Shown here: piece after piece, positions 50,989-58,954 of the stretch
Layout of the letters: each line of letters starts with the position of its first letter
Position numbering within the stretch: the stretch's first letter is position 1
Origin: Amycolatopsis nalaikhensis
GTDB lineage: Bacteria > Actinomycetota > Actinomycetes > Mycobacteriales > Pseudonocardiaceae
NCBI RefSeq assembly: GCF_030264295.1
Contig: NZ_CP127173.1
Coordinates: 2,301,501 to 2,365,500 of the forward strand
Direction of reading: 5' to 3'
Length of the DNA: 64,000 nucleotides
Position numbers and translations under genes: made by a program
The notes under the pieces: model-generated
What the model was told of the DNA's origin: nothing
Database searches by the model: none
The model's input: the letters and a program-made list of their open reading frames with translations, nothing else

Positions 50989-52428
50989 ATGCCCCACTTG
51001 CGTACTGCCGGAAGACACCGCAAACCGGCGACGATCGGACTCGTCGCTCTGCTGGGAGTCGCGGGGGCGACCGCGACGGCGATCGCCCTCAGCAGTCCGG
51101 CGAGCAACGCGGCGACGGAGAGCTGCACTGGTCTGGACACTGCGCTGCAGAACAACCTCGGCTTCATCGCGAGCCAGCAGGCGACGCCGGACGCGCAGTC
51201 CGCCGGCCGGATCGCCAACCGGACGGCGGTGGTCGACCAGCTCCAGCAGCGGCGGCAGAATGCGGGCTGCCAGGGCAAGGTCGCGGCGAACATGGCAGCG
51301 GTCGACTGCGCGGCCGTCGCCGGCGCGGCCGACGGCAACGTGATGGCCGACCAAAAGGGCATGGCGGGTCAGGGTGGTACGGCCGGCAAGAACGGCATGG
51401 CCCAACAGGACACTGCGTCCCAGGAAAGCACACAGAACGGAGCCACGCCCAAGAAGGGCACCGCCCATAAGGGCATGGCCGGGCAACACGACATGGCGGG
51501 TCAATCCCAGGCAACCGGCCAGAACGACGCAGCCCAAAAGGGGATGGCCGCCCAGAACGACACAGCCGATCAGCAGGGCGCGGCGGACCAGGCCGCGGCA
51601 GCGGATCAGGCTTGCGCGGTCGTCCAGAAGTGCGTGGCCCAGGAAGCCACGGCTGCGGACACCAGCGGCATCGCCCAGCAGGACGCGATGACCGGTGCGG
51701 CCGGGGCAACCGGCCAGAACAGCATGGGCAACCAGAGCAGCATGCAGAACGGCATGAGCGGCCTGCAGGGCATGGGAAGTCAGAACCAGGCCACCGACCA
51801 GAACGGTGTTTCCCAGAACGGGATGGCCGGCCAAGACGCGACGGCCGACCCGAACGCGCAGGCCCAGCAGGAGTCGGTGCCGCCGGACGCGAGCGCCGCC
51901 CAGGACTGCGCGGCGATCCTCGCCTGCGTCGCGCAGGCCGACCCCAATGCAGACGCCGCCCAGCAAGGCATGGCCACCGCCCAGAACGGGGCGGCCGACC
52001 AGAAGAAGAAGGCCAAGAACAAGGCGAAGGCCAAGGACAACGGCGCTCAGCAGGCCGCGGACCAGGCGGCGGCCGCCGCGGCCGGCTGCGTCGCGTCGGC
52101 GGCCGCCGACGGTGCCCAGACGAGCGGCGCCCAGGCCACGGATCCCCAAGCCGCCGGCAGCCAGGACGCGGCGGCGGCCGGGGACATCGTCTGCTCCGGC
52201 TCGACCGTCACCCTTTCCGGTGACGCGGGTTCGCCCGCGGCGTCCAGCAACCAGTTCGCCCTCGGCACCATGCTGAAGGTCACGAACCTGGACAACGGGA
52301 AGTCCGTCACGGTGCCTGTGACCGCGACGTCCGGCAGCTGTGCGCTGCTGAACAACTCGGCGTTCGCCAAGATCCACGAGCCGGGCAAGCAGCTCATCCG
52401 CAACGCGAAGATCCAGAAGGTCGGCTGA
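50989..52428 (+). CDS. Secreted Gln/Ala/Met-rich protein with C-terminal double-psi barrel-like domain
   Basis: A 479-aa exported protein. The signal segment is residues about 14-42. Residues about 45-105 are a globular cap with two cysteines. Residues about 115-390 are low-complexity, built from irregular GMAGQ, GQNG, AAQ and ADQ units, with short Cys-containing inserts (ACAVVQKCVAQ, DCAAILACVAQ, GCVASAAAD) and one Lys-rich run (KKKAKNKAKAKD). Residues about 395-479 resemble a double-psi beta barrel (FALGTMLKVTNLDNGKSVTV, SGSCALLN), as in RlpA. AGGAGGGG precedes the ATG. A TGTAGA-type operator and a GCTAACC repeat lie upstream. It may be a wall-bound or surface scaffold; its real function is unknown. 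Confidence 0.7.
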   Translation: MPHLRTAGRHRKPATIGLVALLGVAGATATAIALSSPASNAATESCTGLDTALQNNLGFIASQQATPDAQSAGRIANRTAVVDQLQQRRQNAGCQGKVAANMAAVDCAAVAGAADGNVMADQKGMAGQGGTAGKNGMAQQDTASQESTQNGATPKKGTAHKGMAGQHDMAGQSQATGQNDAAQKGMAAQNDTADQQGAADQAAAADQACAVVQKCVAQEATAADTSGIAQQDAMTGAAGATGQNSMGNQSSMQNGMSGLQGMGSQNQATDQNGVSQNGMAGQDATADPNAQAQQESVPPDASAAQDCAAILACVAQADPNADAAQQGMATAQNGAADQKKKAKNKAKAKDNGAQQAADQAAAAAAGCVASAAADGAQTSGAQATDPQAAGSQDAAAAGDIVCSGSTVTLSGDAGSPAASSNQFALGTMLKVTNLDNGKSVTVPVTATSGSCALLNNSAFAKIHEPGKQLIRNAKIQKVG

Positions 52429-52442
52429 CGACGGCCTCGCCC

Positions 52443-52477
52443 GGGGTGTGCGTCGACGGACCGTCGACGCACACCCC
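52443..52477. terminator. Long perfect inverted repeat, bidirectional terminator
   Basis: GGGGTGTGCGTCGACGG and CCGTCGACGCACACCCC form a perfect 17-bp inverted repeat with a single-base centre. It lies exactly between two convergent stops (52428 and 52484). It contains two SalI-type GTCGAC palindromes, one in each arm. Confidence 0.75.
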
Positions 52478-52483
52478 CGACCA

Positions 52484-54115
52484 TCAGTGCGAGTCAGGCA
52501 GCACCTGGGTCCCTTCTTCGCGGACCGCCTGTAGCGCCTGGGGGTCGAGGCCGAGCAGGCGCAGGATCGTCGGCGCGATCTGCGTTGTCGCCACCGGCGC
52601 GGCGACCGTGCGCGCTTCGCGGTCCGGGCCGCTCACCACGAGCGGGACGGCGCGGTCGTCCGCCGCGACACCGCCGTGTTCGGCGATCTTCTTCGTGCCG
52701 CCGGTGTAGACGACGCCGTACTGGGTGATTCCGAACAGGTCCGGGACCCGGTCGTCACCGGGCCGCACGCCGAAGTACCGGGCCGCGTCGGCGCCCGCGT
52801 ACACCGTCTTCAGGCCGGAGTTGGTGAACGCCTTGGGCGCGCCGGAACTGTCGGTGCCCGTTCCGTTCTGCGCGAGCAGGTATTGCTTCGCGAAGTTCGT
52901 CGCGGCCGGCGAACGGTCGGTCAGCCACAGCAGCATCGCGTCGTCGTCGGTCGACTGGGCGACCAGCTCCCCGGCGCCGGGGTGGCGAGCCTGCCAGGCC
53001 GCGTTGAGCCCGGCGAGCAGCTTGCCGTCGTCGATCCGGGTGAGCGCGCCCGGGTCGGTCGGCGACTGGCCGTGCTTGGCCGAAAGGATGATCGTCGTCT
53101 CGCGGTCGAGGTGCCGCCGGCGCAGCTCGGCGACGAACGCGCCGATCCGGCCGTCCACGAAATCCAGAGCCGAAGTCAGCACCGGTCCCGGCTCGGTGCC
53201 ACCGGGCAGGTAACCGCCGGTCTGCCCGCCCGACTTCGGCAGCTTCTGTGCGGTGGACACGGATTGGAAGTTGAGCCCGAAGACCGCCGGAACTCCGGCG
53301 CGGCGTGTGCCGCTGTGGTCGAATCCGTCGATCTCGTTCAGCACGGCCTGCGCCTTGTAGCCGTCGTACTGCCGGGTGGCGGCGTTGTCGGTGGTCCAGT
53401 CACCGGTGCCAGCGGGGCCGGTGCTGGCGATTTCCGGGGTGAACAGGTCCTGCACACCTGCGCCGGACGGGCCGTTGAGGATCTCATAGGCCGGGTGCTT
53501 GTCCGACCACGCTGTCCGCAGCCCAGCCTGCCTGGCCACCTCGAAGACGGTGTTCACCTTCAGGTACTCGTGCGGCTGAACCGGCCGGCAGGTGCGCGGA
53601 TCGACCGGCAGCCCGGCCGGGTTCAGCAGGGGCCGCGGGTCACCGGTCATGCCCAGTACGGACCCGGGCAGCCCGGAGAGGCCCTGCCCGGCGTCGAGCC
53701 GGCTCTGGTCGCGGTCGAGGTCCTCGGTGAGGTCGACCTGAGCGCCAGGCGTCTTACCAGCGCAGGAGGTCGTGCCGGCGGGGAGCAGGCGGTGGTTGTA
53801 GGTGGCGTCGTAGTAGATGCCGGTCGCGGCCGGGTCGCCGCCGGTGAGCTGCCCGATGAGGCCGGGAAACGAGTCGGACGGCACCGGGGTGCGCGCGCCG
53901 CTGTACGCCGTGCCCCGGGTTAGTAAACCCGCCATGGCCGAGCGCGGGTGCTGGGTGGCGTAGGTGGCCAGGTCGGCCTGGTGGAGGCCGTCGACGGAGA
54001 TGAGCAGGACGTGACGGGTACCGGGGTACCCGTCCGACGCCGACGCGACGGGGACGGCGGCGAGCAGGCCCAGCGCGGCGAGCGCGGCAGGGATGCGGAT
54101 CCGGTTCCTGGACAA
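52484..54115 (-). CDS. Secreted phosphodiesterase / nucleotide pyrophosphatase-like (alkaline phosphatase superfamily)
   Basis: A 543-aa exported hydrolase. Signal peptide about 1-26 (AALAALGLLAAVPVASAS). The catalytic core has HVLLISVDGLHQADL (metal Asp), TPVPSDSFPGLIGQLTGG (the Ser/Thr nucleophile region), an ILSAKHGQSP metal-His motif and KKIAEHGGVAADDRAVPLVV near the end, as in type I phosphodiesterases and phosphoglycerol transferase relatives. TTG 54115 is chosen because GGAGG is five bases upstream and the signal peptide follows directly. Two TGTAGA-type sites lie in the region shared with the divergent ABC gene. The substrate is probably a phosphodiester of the envelope or a nucleotide. 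Confidence 0.85.
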   Translation of the reverse strand: MSRNRIRIPAALAALGLLAAVPVASASDGYPGTRHVLLISVDGLHQADLATYATQHPRSAMAGLLTRGTAYSGARTPVPSDSFPGLIGQLTGGDPAATGIYYDATYNHRLLPAGTTSCAGKTPGAQVDLTEDLDRDQSRLDAGQGLSGLPGSVLGMTGDPRPLLNPAGLPVDPRTCRPVQPHEYLKVNTVFEVARQAGLRTAWSDKHPAYEILNGPSGAGVQDLFTPEIASTGPAGTGDWTTDNAATRQYDGYKAQAVLNEIDGFDHSGTRRAGVPAVFGLNFQSVSTAQKLPKSGGQTGGYLPGGTEPGPVLTSALDFVDGRIGAFVAELRRRHLDRETTIILSAKHGQSPTDPGALTRIDDGKLLAGLNAAWQARHPGAGELVAQSTDDDAMLLWLTDRSPAATNFAKQYLLAQNGTGTDSSGAPKAFTNSGLKTVYAGADAARYFGVRPGDDRVPDLFGITQYGVVYTGGTKKIAEHGGVAADDRAVPLVVSGPDREARTVAAPVATTQIAPTILRLLGLDPQALQAVREEGTQVLPDSH

Positions 54116-54221
54116 GGTTTCCTCCTCGGCACGCCCCAGGCGGGGCGTCCCCGGAATCCCACGCCATCGATCCGGCCGCGAGGAGACCTCGGCGCGAACA
54201 CCGGATGAACACCGGTGCTCG

Positions 54222-54237
54222 TCGAGTCCACTGTAGA
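54222..54237. promoter_or_regulatory. Candidate BlaI operator, upstream of the phosphodiesterase gene
   Basis: TCGAGTCCACTGTAGA, one base different from the site at 50884. It lies 107 bases upstream of the phosphodiesterase start. The GTCCACTGTAGAC core is shared exactly between the two loci. Confidence 0.65.
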
Positions 54238-54294
54238 CCGTTGTTGGGGCATAACAAAAGCGGGCGCGCACCGCGCCTACCCTCGACATCATAA

Positions 54295-54310
54295 ACTACT
54301 TCCGTGTAGA
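54295..54310. promoter_or_regulatory. Candidate BlaI operator, upstream of the ABC-2 exporter
   Basis: ACTACTTCCGTGTAGA, with CTAC/GTAG arms. It is close to TCTACTTCAGTGTAGA at 58835. It lies 95 bases before the ATPase start, in an A/T-rich patch likely to hold the promoter. Confidence 0.6.
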
Positions 54311-54404
54311 AATTCAACCGAGCTCGCTCGCCGTGAGACGGTCGCCCCAGGCACTGTGCGGCCATAGGGTCCGGCCACTGACTTCCGGAGAGGACGAAAC
54401 GCCC

Positions 54405-55334
54405 ATGATCGAAGCACGCGCGGTGTCGAAACGCTACGGCGGGAAGACGGCCGTGGACGACCTCACGTTCACGGTGAAACCCGGTGTGGTGACCGGGTTC
54501 CTCGGCCCGAACGGCGCGGGGAAGTCCACCACCATCCGGATGATCATGGGTCTGGACGCGCCGACGTCCGGCTCGGTGACCGTCAACGGCAAGCCGTACA
54601 AGCGGCATCCCGCACCGCTGCACGAAGTCGGTGCACTGCTGGAGGCCAAAGCCGTCCACACCGGACGTTCCGCCTACAACCATCTGCTCGCCCTCGCGCT
54701 GAGCACCGGCATTCCGCGCCGGCGCGTCGACGAGGTGATCGAGCTCGTCGGGCTGGCCGACGTCGCCCGCAAGCGCGTCGGCGGATTCTCCCTCGGCATG
54801 GGCCAGCGCCTCGGCGTCGCCGCTGCCCTGCTCGGCGATCCGGCGACCCTGGTGCTCGACGAGCCGGTCAACGGGCTCGACCCGCAGGGCATCCTGTGGA
54901 TCAGGAACCTGCTGCGCGGCCTGGCTTCCGAGGGCCGCACCGTGTTCGTCTCCTCGCACATGATGAGCGAGATGGCCCTGACCGCCGAGCACCTGATCGT
55001 GATCGGCAAGGGCAAGCTGATCGCCGACACCTCGGTCGAGGAGTTCATCCGGCGCGCGTCGAGCCGGGTCGTGCGCGTGCGCACCCCGGAGGCCACGCGG
55101 CTGCGTGACCTGCTCACGGGGCCCGGGGTCGGCGTCACCAGCCTGGCGCCGGAGCTGCTCGAGGTCAGCGGGCTCGACGGCGCCGAAGTCGGCCGGATCG
55201 CCTGCCGCGAAGCCATCCCGCTCGAAGAGCTCACGCCGGTCCAGGCATCCCTGGAGGAAGCGTTCATGGAACTCACCGACGACGCGCTCGAGTACCGCGT
55301 CACCCCGGCAGCGCAGGAAAGGCCCGCGTCATGA
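54405..55334 (+). CDS. ABC-2-type exporter ATPase (DrrA/BcrA-like)
   Basis: A 309-aa ATPase: Walker A FLGPNGAGKSTTIRMIMGL, signature FSLGMGQRLGVAAALL, Walker B TLVLDEPVNGLDPQGI and H-loop FVSSHMMSEM, with a C-terminal extension of about 90 residues (VVRVRTPEATRLRDLL) typical of drug or lipid exporters. ATG 54405 follows GGAGAGGA. It overlaps the permease by four bases. The partner permease is truncated, so the pair as it stands may not transport. Confidence 0.88.
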   Translation: MIEARAVSKRYGGKTAVDDLTFTVKPGVVTGFLGPNGAGKSTTIRMIMGLDAPTSGSVTVNGKPYKRHPAPLHEVGALLEAKAVHTGRSAYNHLLALALSTGIPRRRVDEVIELVGLADVARKRVGGFSLGMGQRLGVAAALLGDPATLVLDEPVNGLDPQGILWIRNLLRGLASEGRTVFVSSHMMSEMALTAEHLIVIGKGKLIADTSVEEFIRRASSRVVRVRTPEATRLRDLLTGPGVGVTSLAPELLEVSGLDGAEVGRIACREAIPLEELTPVQASLEEAFMELTDDALEYRVTPAAQERPAS

Positions 55335-55792
55335 CGACCACCACCGCCCCCGCCACCACCGGCGGCGCACCGTCGCCCGGGGTGCCCCTGCCGAACGACC
55401 TCAACGTCACCCCGATCCGGGTCCTGCGTTCGGAGTGGCTGAAGTTCCGCACGGTCCGCTCGTCGCCGCTGGCGGTCGCCGTGACCGTGGTCGGCATGAT
55501 CGCCCTCGGCTGGGTCTTCTCGGCCGCCGACGCGAGCCGCTGGCCGGTCATGCGCCCGCAGGCCAAGGCGCACTTCGATCCCACGGACGTCAGCATCCGC
55601 GGCTACGTCCTGGCGCAGCTGGTGATCGGCGTTCTGGGCGTGCTCATCGTCTCCGGCGAGTACGGACCCGGGATGATCCGCGCGACCTTCTCCGCCGTCC
55701 CGACCCGGACGCCGGTGCTGTGGGCGAAGCTGCGCGACCGGCTCCAAGCCGTCGTACCGGCCTACGACGTTGGCCTGGTACGGCCCGCCTGA
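55331..55792 (+). pseudogene. ABC-2 permease, truncated after about 130 residues
   Basis: The N-terminal 130 residues match ABC-2 permeases of this actinobacterial type: a cytoplasmic tail, RVLRSEWLKFRTVRSSPLAV, a first helix, a loop and a second helix (LAQLVIGVLGVLIVSGEY) followed by MIRATFSAVPTRTPVLWAK. Family members continue for another 130 or so residues with four more helices. Here the frame turns into LRDRLQAVVPAYDVGLVRPA and stops. No downstream frame holds the missing helices, so sequence has been lost rather than frameshifted. The junction is near 55735, next to a minus-strand gene. The product is probably non-functional. Confidence 0.7.
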
Positions 55793-56043
55793 CCGCGGCT
55801 ACGCCACGTGTCGACGGCGAATCCGAGGACACACACGATCGGCGACAAGACAGCCACCGCGCGGAGACAGATCACCGGAACGCCCGGCCTCGGGGTCACG
55901 ACCTCTCCCGATGGCGACACAGGCGCACGGAATCGCAGGGTCTTCGTCATGTGCTTCCGCTGAAAGATCTCCTTCCAGATCAGGTACCAGCTGATGGGCC
56001 ACACCACCAGCGCGAGAGCCCGCAGCATTCTCATGACCGCCAT
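55762..56043 (-). CDS. Small two-helix membrane protein, hypothetical
   Basis: A 93-aa candidate: helix 1 (ALALVVWPISWYLIWKEIF), a polar loop with basic residues (QRKHMTKTLRF), and helix 2 (VICLRAVAVLSPIVCVLGFA). The ATG gives MAVMRMLRA. Its 3' end runs into the truncated permease gene, so its own C-terminus (WRSRGQAGRTRPTS) may also have been altered by the same deletion. No family is recognised and no clear ribosome binding site is seen; moderate doubt remains. Confidence 0.4.
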   Translation of the reverse strand: MAVMRMLRALALVVWPISWYLIWKEIFQRKHMTKTLRFRAPVSPSGEVVTPRPGVPVICLRAVAVLSPIVCVLGFAVDTWRSRGQAGRTRPTS

Positions 56044-56238
56044 TGTTCCAGCCACTGCGGGCTGAGGACACTCGTTCGGGTGACCTGGCCTTTGCCGTTC
56101 GTTCACTTCGCTCTGACCCGTCGCGAACCCGGACCTCGTTACGGTGCGCGGTGTCGTACCCGGCAACCGACCCTTGTGGACGGCCGGCGAACCGGCCCCC
56201 GGAACCGTGCCCTGCGAACCAACCGAGATTGCGAGCCC

Positions 56239-57483
56239 ATGACCTCAGTACGGGTCCCCGTGCCCAGCCGTACGCTCCTGAACAAGGTTCCGGAAGTCAC
56301 GCTCTACTTCTGGCTCATCAAGGTGCTGTGCACCACGGTCGGTGAGACGGCCGCCGACTTCCTCAACGTCGACCTGGGCTTCGGGCTGACCGGGGTGTCG
56401 ATCGTCACCGGCGTGCTCCTGGCCGTCGCGCTGGTGTTCCAGTTTCGCGCGACCCGCTACGTCGCCGGGTTGTACTGGCTGACCGTCGCGATCGTGAGCG
56501 TGTTCGGCACCCTGGTCACCGACAATCTGACCGACAACGCCGGGCTGCCACTGGAGGCAAGCACGATCGTGTTCGGTGTCTTGCTGGCCGTGACCTTCGC
56601 CGTCTGGTACGCCTCCGAGAAGACGCTGTCCATCCACTCGATCGTCACCCGCCGGCGAGAGACGTTCTACTGGCTCGCTATTCTGTTCACCTTCGCTCTC
56701 GGCACGGCGACCGGCGACCTCATGGCCGAGGTGCTGGGACTGGGCTACCTCGTCACCGGCGCGATCGTCGTCGCGCTGGTGGCCGTCACCGCGTTCGCCT
56801 GGCGATTCGGGCTGCACCCGGTGCTCGCCTTCTGGTTCATCTACGTCCTCACCCGGCCGCTCGGCGCGTCGCTGGGCGACTACCTCTCCCAGCCATCGGG
56901 GCAGGGTGGGCTGGGATTGGGCGCGACAGTGACCAGCCTGATCTTCGTCGCGGCGATCGCCGTCACCGTGGTGTACCTGTCGGCCACGAAGGCCGACGTC
57001 ATCCCCGGCGACGCCCACGCACCCGTCGACGAACCAGTTCGGGGTGGAACGTGGCAGACGGTCGTGTTCCTCGCAGTCATCCTCATCGCGGGAGGTGTGG
57101 GGTACACGCTGCGTACCGCGGCGCTGCAGGACGACACCTCGACGCAGGTACCGGTCGCCCTGCGGCCCGTGCCCGGCGGCGGCCCGGCGCAGCCGGTGCC
57201 GGTCCACATGTCGCCGCTCGGTGACCTGTCGGCGTTCCGCGGCATCAGCCAGGACACCTTGAACCTGCTCGACAGCGGCAATCAACCGGGTGCGACGAGC
57301 CGCGTCGACGACCTCGAGATCCAGTGGGACAACGCCGAAGCCCGGCTGAAGCCCAAGGACAAGGCCGAGTGGACGAAGATCGACGGCAAGATCGACAAGG
57401 TCCTGCGCGAACTCCGGGCGGCGAACCCGGATCAGGCCGGCGAAAAAGACGCTCTCACCGCGTTGCTCGCCGCCCTCGGCTGA
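56239..57483 (+). CDS. COG4705-type membrane protein with C-terminal extension
   Basis: A 414-aa paralogue of the protein at 24912. The first 250 residues have eight to nine helices and the same four-fold motif (TTVGETAAD, SVFGTLVTD, FALGTATGD, RPLGASLGD). Then come one more helix (TVVFLAVILIAGGVGYTL) and an extracytoplasmic domain of about 130 residues (DLSAFRGISQDTLNLLDSG, LEIQWDNAEARLKPKDKAEW, KIDKVLRELRAANPDQ) that is helical and charged, like small sensor domains near haem or efflux systems. The start ATG follows GCGAGCCC. It converges with and overlaps the transglycosylase gene by 52 bases. Function is unknown. Confidence 0.78.
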   Translation: MTSVRVPVPSRTLLNKVPEVTLYFWLIKVLCTTVGETAADFLNVDLGFGLTGVSIVTGVLLAVALVFQFRATRYVAGLYWLTVAIVSVFGTLVTDNLTDNAGLPLEASTIVFGVLLAVTFAVWYASEKTLSIHSIVTRRRETFYWLAILFTFALGTATGDLMAEVLGLGYLVTGAIVVALVAVTAFAWRFGLHPVLAFWFIYVLTRPLGASLGDYLSQPSGQGGLGLGATVTSLIFVAAIAVTVVYLSATKADVIPGDAHAPVDEPVRGGTWQTVVFLAVILIAGGVGYTLRTAALQDDTSTQVPVALRPVPGGGPAQPVPVHMSPLGDLSAFRGISQDTLNLLDSGNQPGATSRVDDLEIQWDNAEARLKPKDKAEWTKIDGKIDKVLRELRAANPDQAGEKDALTALLAALG

Positions 57484-58124
57484 GCACTCCGGTACGGCTT
57501 TCCCACCGCCACGCCCGCTTTCGCCCAGTTGGCGCGCAGGTCGGCCAGGTAGGTTCGGGCCTGCGCGCCGGGCTTCGTACCCCGGGCGAACGCCTTCATG
57601 TTCCCGGGCCCGGTGTTGTAGCCCAGGGCGAGCAACTCGTCGGCGGTGTACTGCCCGATGTGTTTCGCGGGCAGCTGGGCGGCGAGATCGTGCAGGTACC
57701 AGGCTTCGGCCTGGATGGCGAGGTCCGGGTCATCGGGCAGGTCCTGCCACTGCCGGGTCGCGAACGGTCGGCCGCGGCGGGTCTGGTCGAACGTCCCACG
57801 GTGCATGTTCGCCACCCCGAACGCGGCGTCCGGCTTGAGGTTCTGCCAGGCGCGCTCGAGCTGCGGGTCGTGCGGCTTGTAGTTCTCGTTGTAGAGGATG
57901 GCCAGCACCAGTTGCGGGTCGACGCCTACTTCATGGGCCCGGGCGATCACCTGCGGTGCGAACTTCGCCGGGTCGGGGTTGACCACGCCGGATCGGGCCG
58001 ACGAGCTCGTGACGGGAGCGACCGGGGCCGTCGACGTCGCGGGCGCGCCAGCTCCCGTCACCGACGAGCAGCCCGTGGCCAGCGCCAGTGAGCAGGCGGC
58101 CGCGAGCAGACGGTACGGCCGCAT
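57432..58124 (-). CDS. Lipoprotein with lytic-transglycosylase-like (SLT) fold
   Basis: A 230-aa lipoprotein: signal and lipobox LALATGCSSV (Cys near 19), a Thr/Ala/Pro linker (to about 50), then an SLT/lysozyme-like domain (ARAHEVGVDPQLVLAILYNEN with the likely catalytic Glu, AFGVANMHRGTFDQT, LLALGYNTGPGNMKAFARG, the latter matching the GYNAG motif of transglycosylases). It would cleave peptidoglycan glycan strands. It is followed upstream by PAP2 on the same strand. Confidence 0.82.
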   Translation of the reverse strand: MRPYRLLAAACSLALATGCSSVTGAGAPATSTAPVAPVTSSSARSGVVNPDPAKFAPQVIARAHEVGVDPQLVLAILYNENYKPHDPQLERAWQNLKPDAAFGVANMHRGTFDQTRRGRPFATRQWQDLPDDPDLAIQAEAWYLHDLAAQLPAKHIGQYTADELLALGYNTGPGNMKAFARGTKPGAQARTYLADLRANWAKAGVAVGKPYRSAQPRAASNAVRASFSPA

Positions 58125-58145
58125 GGATTCGTCCTTTCGTCGGTG

Positions 58146-58790
58146 TCAGTGCCGAGCATCGACGCCGCGGTCCCGGACCCCGGCCGCGGGCCGGTCTTCC
58201 GCACCGGCCCCGACCAGGGGCCGCAGCCCACCGGTTCGCAGGTGGCCGACGAGCGCGGTCATCGGCCGGCGCAGCAGCAGGCCCAAGCACGCGACCAAGG
58301 CGCCGAGAACCGCGCCCGCCAGCACGTCGTGCGGGTAGTGCGCCCCCAGGTAGACACGCGAACAAGCAACCAGCAGCGCGAGTCCCAACGCGATCAATCC
58401 GCTGCGCCGCACAGCCAGCAGCAGGGCGACGGCGGCGGCGACAGCCAGCGTCACGTGGTTGCTCGGGAACGAGTAGTCCGTGGCGTAGTCGCAGCTGGCC
58501 AACGTCGGCACGGCCGGGTACCGGATGCACGGTCGCGGCTCCTGCACGAGCACCTTCACGACGTTGCTCACACCGTAGGCCACCACAACGGCGGCCGGCA
58601 CCCACAACGCGGCAGCCATGCGGCTCGCGTCACGTCCCCGCATCCGCCACCAGGTCCCCACGGCCATGAGCGCGAGCACGACCAGGCTCGCGTTGGTGTA
58701 GATCGCCATGAACCCGTGCAACCACGGGGTTTCGCGGGCGAAACCCAGCACCGCCAGATACCAGTTGCCGTCAATCGCTCCGCCGTCCAC
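58146..58790 (-). CDS. PAP2-family membrane phosphatase
   Basis: A 214-aa membrane phosphatase with six helices: motif 1 KVLVQEPRPC, motif 2 DYSFPSNHVTLAVAAA (PSNH variant of PSGH) and motif 3 SRVYLGAHYPHDVLAG. The C-terminal 25 residues are a soluble Arg/Gly-rich tail. The start is GTG. It lies just upstream of the transglycosylase and is divergent from the glycosyltransferase operon; three TGTAGA-type sites stand in the shared intergenic region. Undecaprenyl-diphosphate or phosphatidate is the likely substrate. Confidence 0.88.
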   Translation of the reverse strand: MDGGAIDGNWYLAVLGFARETPWLHGFMAIYTNASLVVLALMAVGTWWRMRGRDASRMAAALWVPAAVVVAYGVSNVVKVLVQEPRPCIRYPAVPTLASCDYATDYSFPSNHVTLAVAAAVALLLAVRRSGLIALGLALLVACSRVYLGAHYPHDVLAGAVLGALVACLGLLLRRPMTALVGHLRTGGLRPLVGAGAEDRPAAGVRDRGVDARH

Positions 58791-58815
58791 GAGAGCTTGC
58801 CCCTTCCGCCGTACA

Positions 58816-58831
58816 TCTACAATCCTTTAGA
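58816..58831. promoter_or_regulatory. Candidate BlaI operator, PAP2/glycosyltransferase region (site 1)
   Basis: On the minus strand it reads TCTAAAGGATTGTAGA; it fits the consensus in that direction. It lies 26 bases upstream of the PAP2 start, so it would overlie that promoter or leader. Confidence 0.5.
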
Positions 58832-58834
58832 AGT

Positions 58835-58850
58835 TCTACTTCAGTGTAGA
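58835..58850. promoter_or_regulatory. Candidate BlaI operator, PAP2/glycosyltransferase region (site 2)
   Basis: TCTACTTCAGTGTAGA, a perfect 5-bp inverted repeat (TCTAC/GTAGA). It is close to the site at 54295. Confidence 0.68.
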
Positions 58851-58904
58851 TGCAGCTTCGAAGAGAACTTTCCGCCGCGGCCGATTCTTCTTGCCACTCG
58901 TTAA

Positions 58905-58920
58905 TCTACAGCCATGTAGA
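58905..58920. promoter_or_regulatory. Candidate BlaI operator, PAP2/glycosyltransferase region (site 3)
   Basis: TCTACAGCCATGTAGA, a perfect 6-bp inverted repeat (TCTACA/TGTAGA) and the most symmetrical of the set. It lies 34 bases before the glycosyltransferase start. Confidence 0.72.
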
Positions 58921-58954
58921 ACTTGAGCGAGGAAACCGGAGCAGAGGAGGGCAC

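Noticed and set aside
51340-52060. Possible tandem DNA repeat or CRISPR-like array in the Gln-rich gene
   Set aside because: The units are irregular in length and sequence at DNA level; the repetition is only in amino-acid composition.
54333-54404. 24-codon N-terminal extension of the ABC ATPase
   Set aside because: The extension has no ribosome binding site; MIEARAVSKRYGG with GGAGAGGA upstream is the normal family start.
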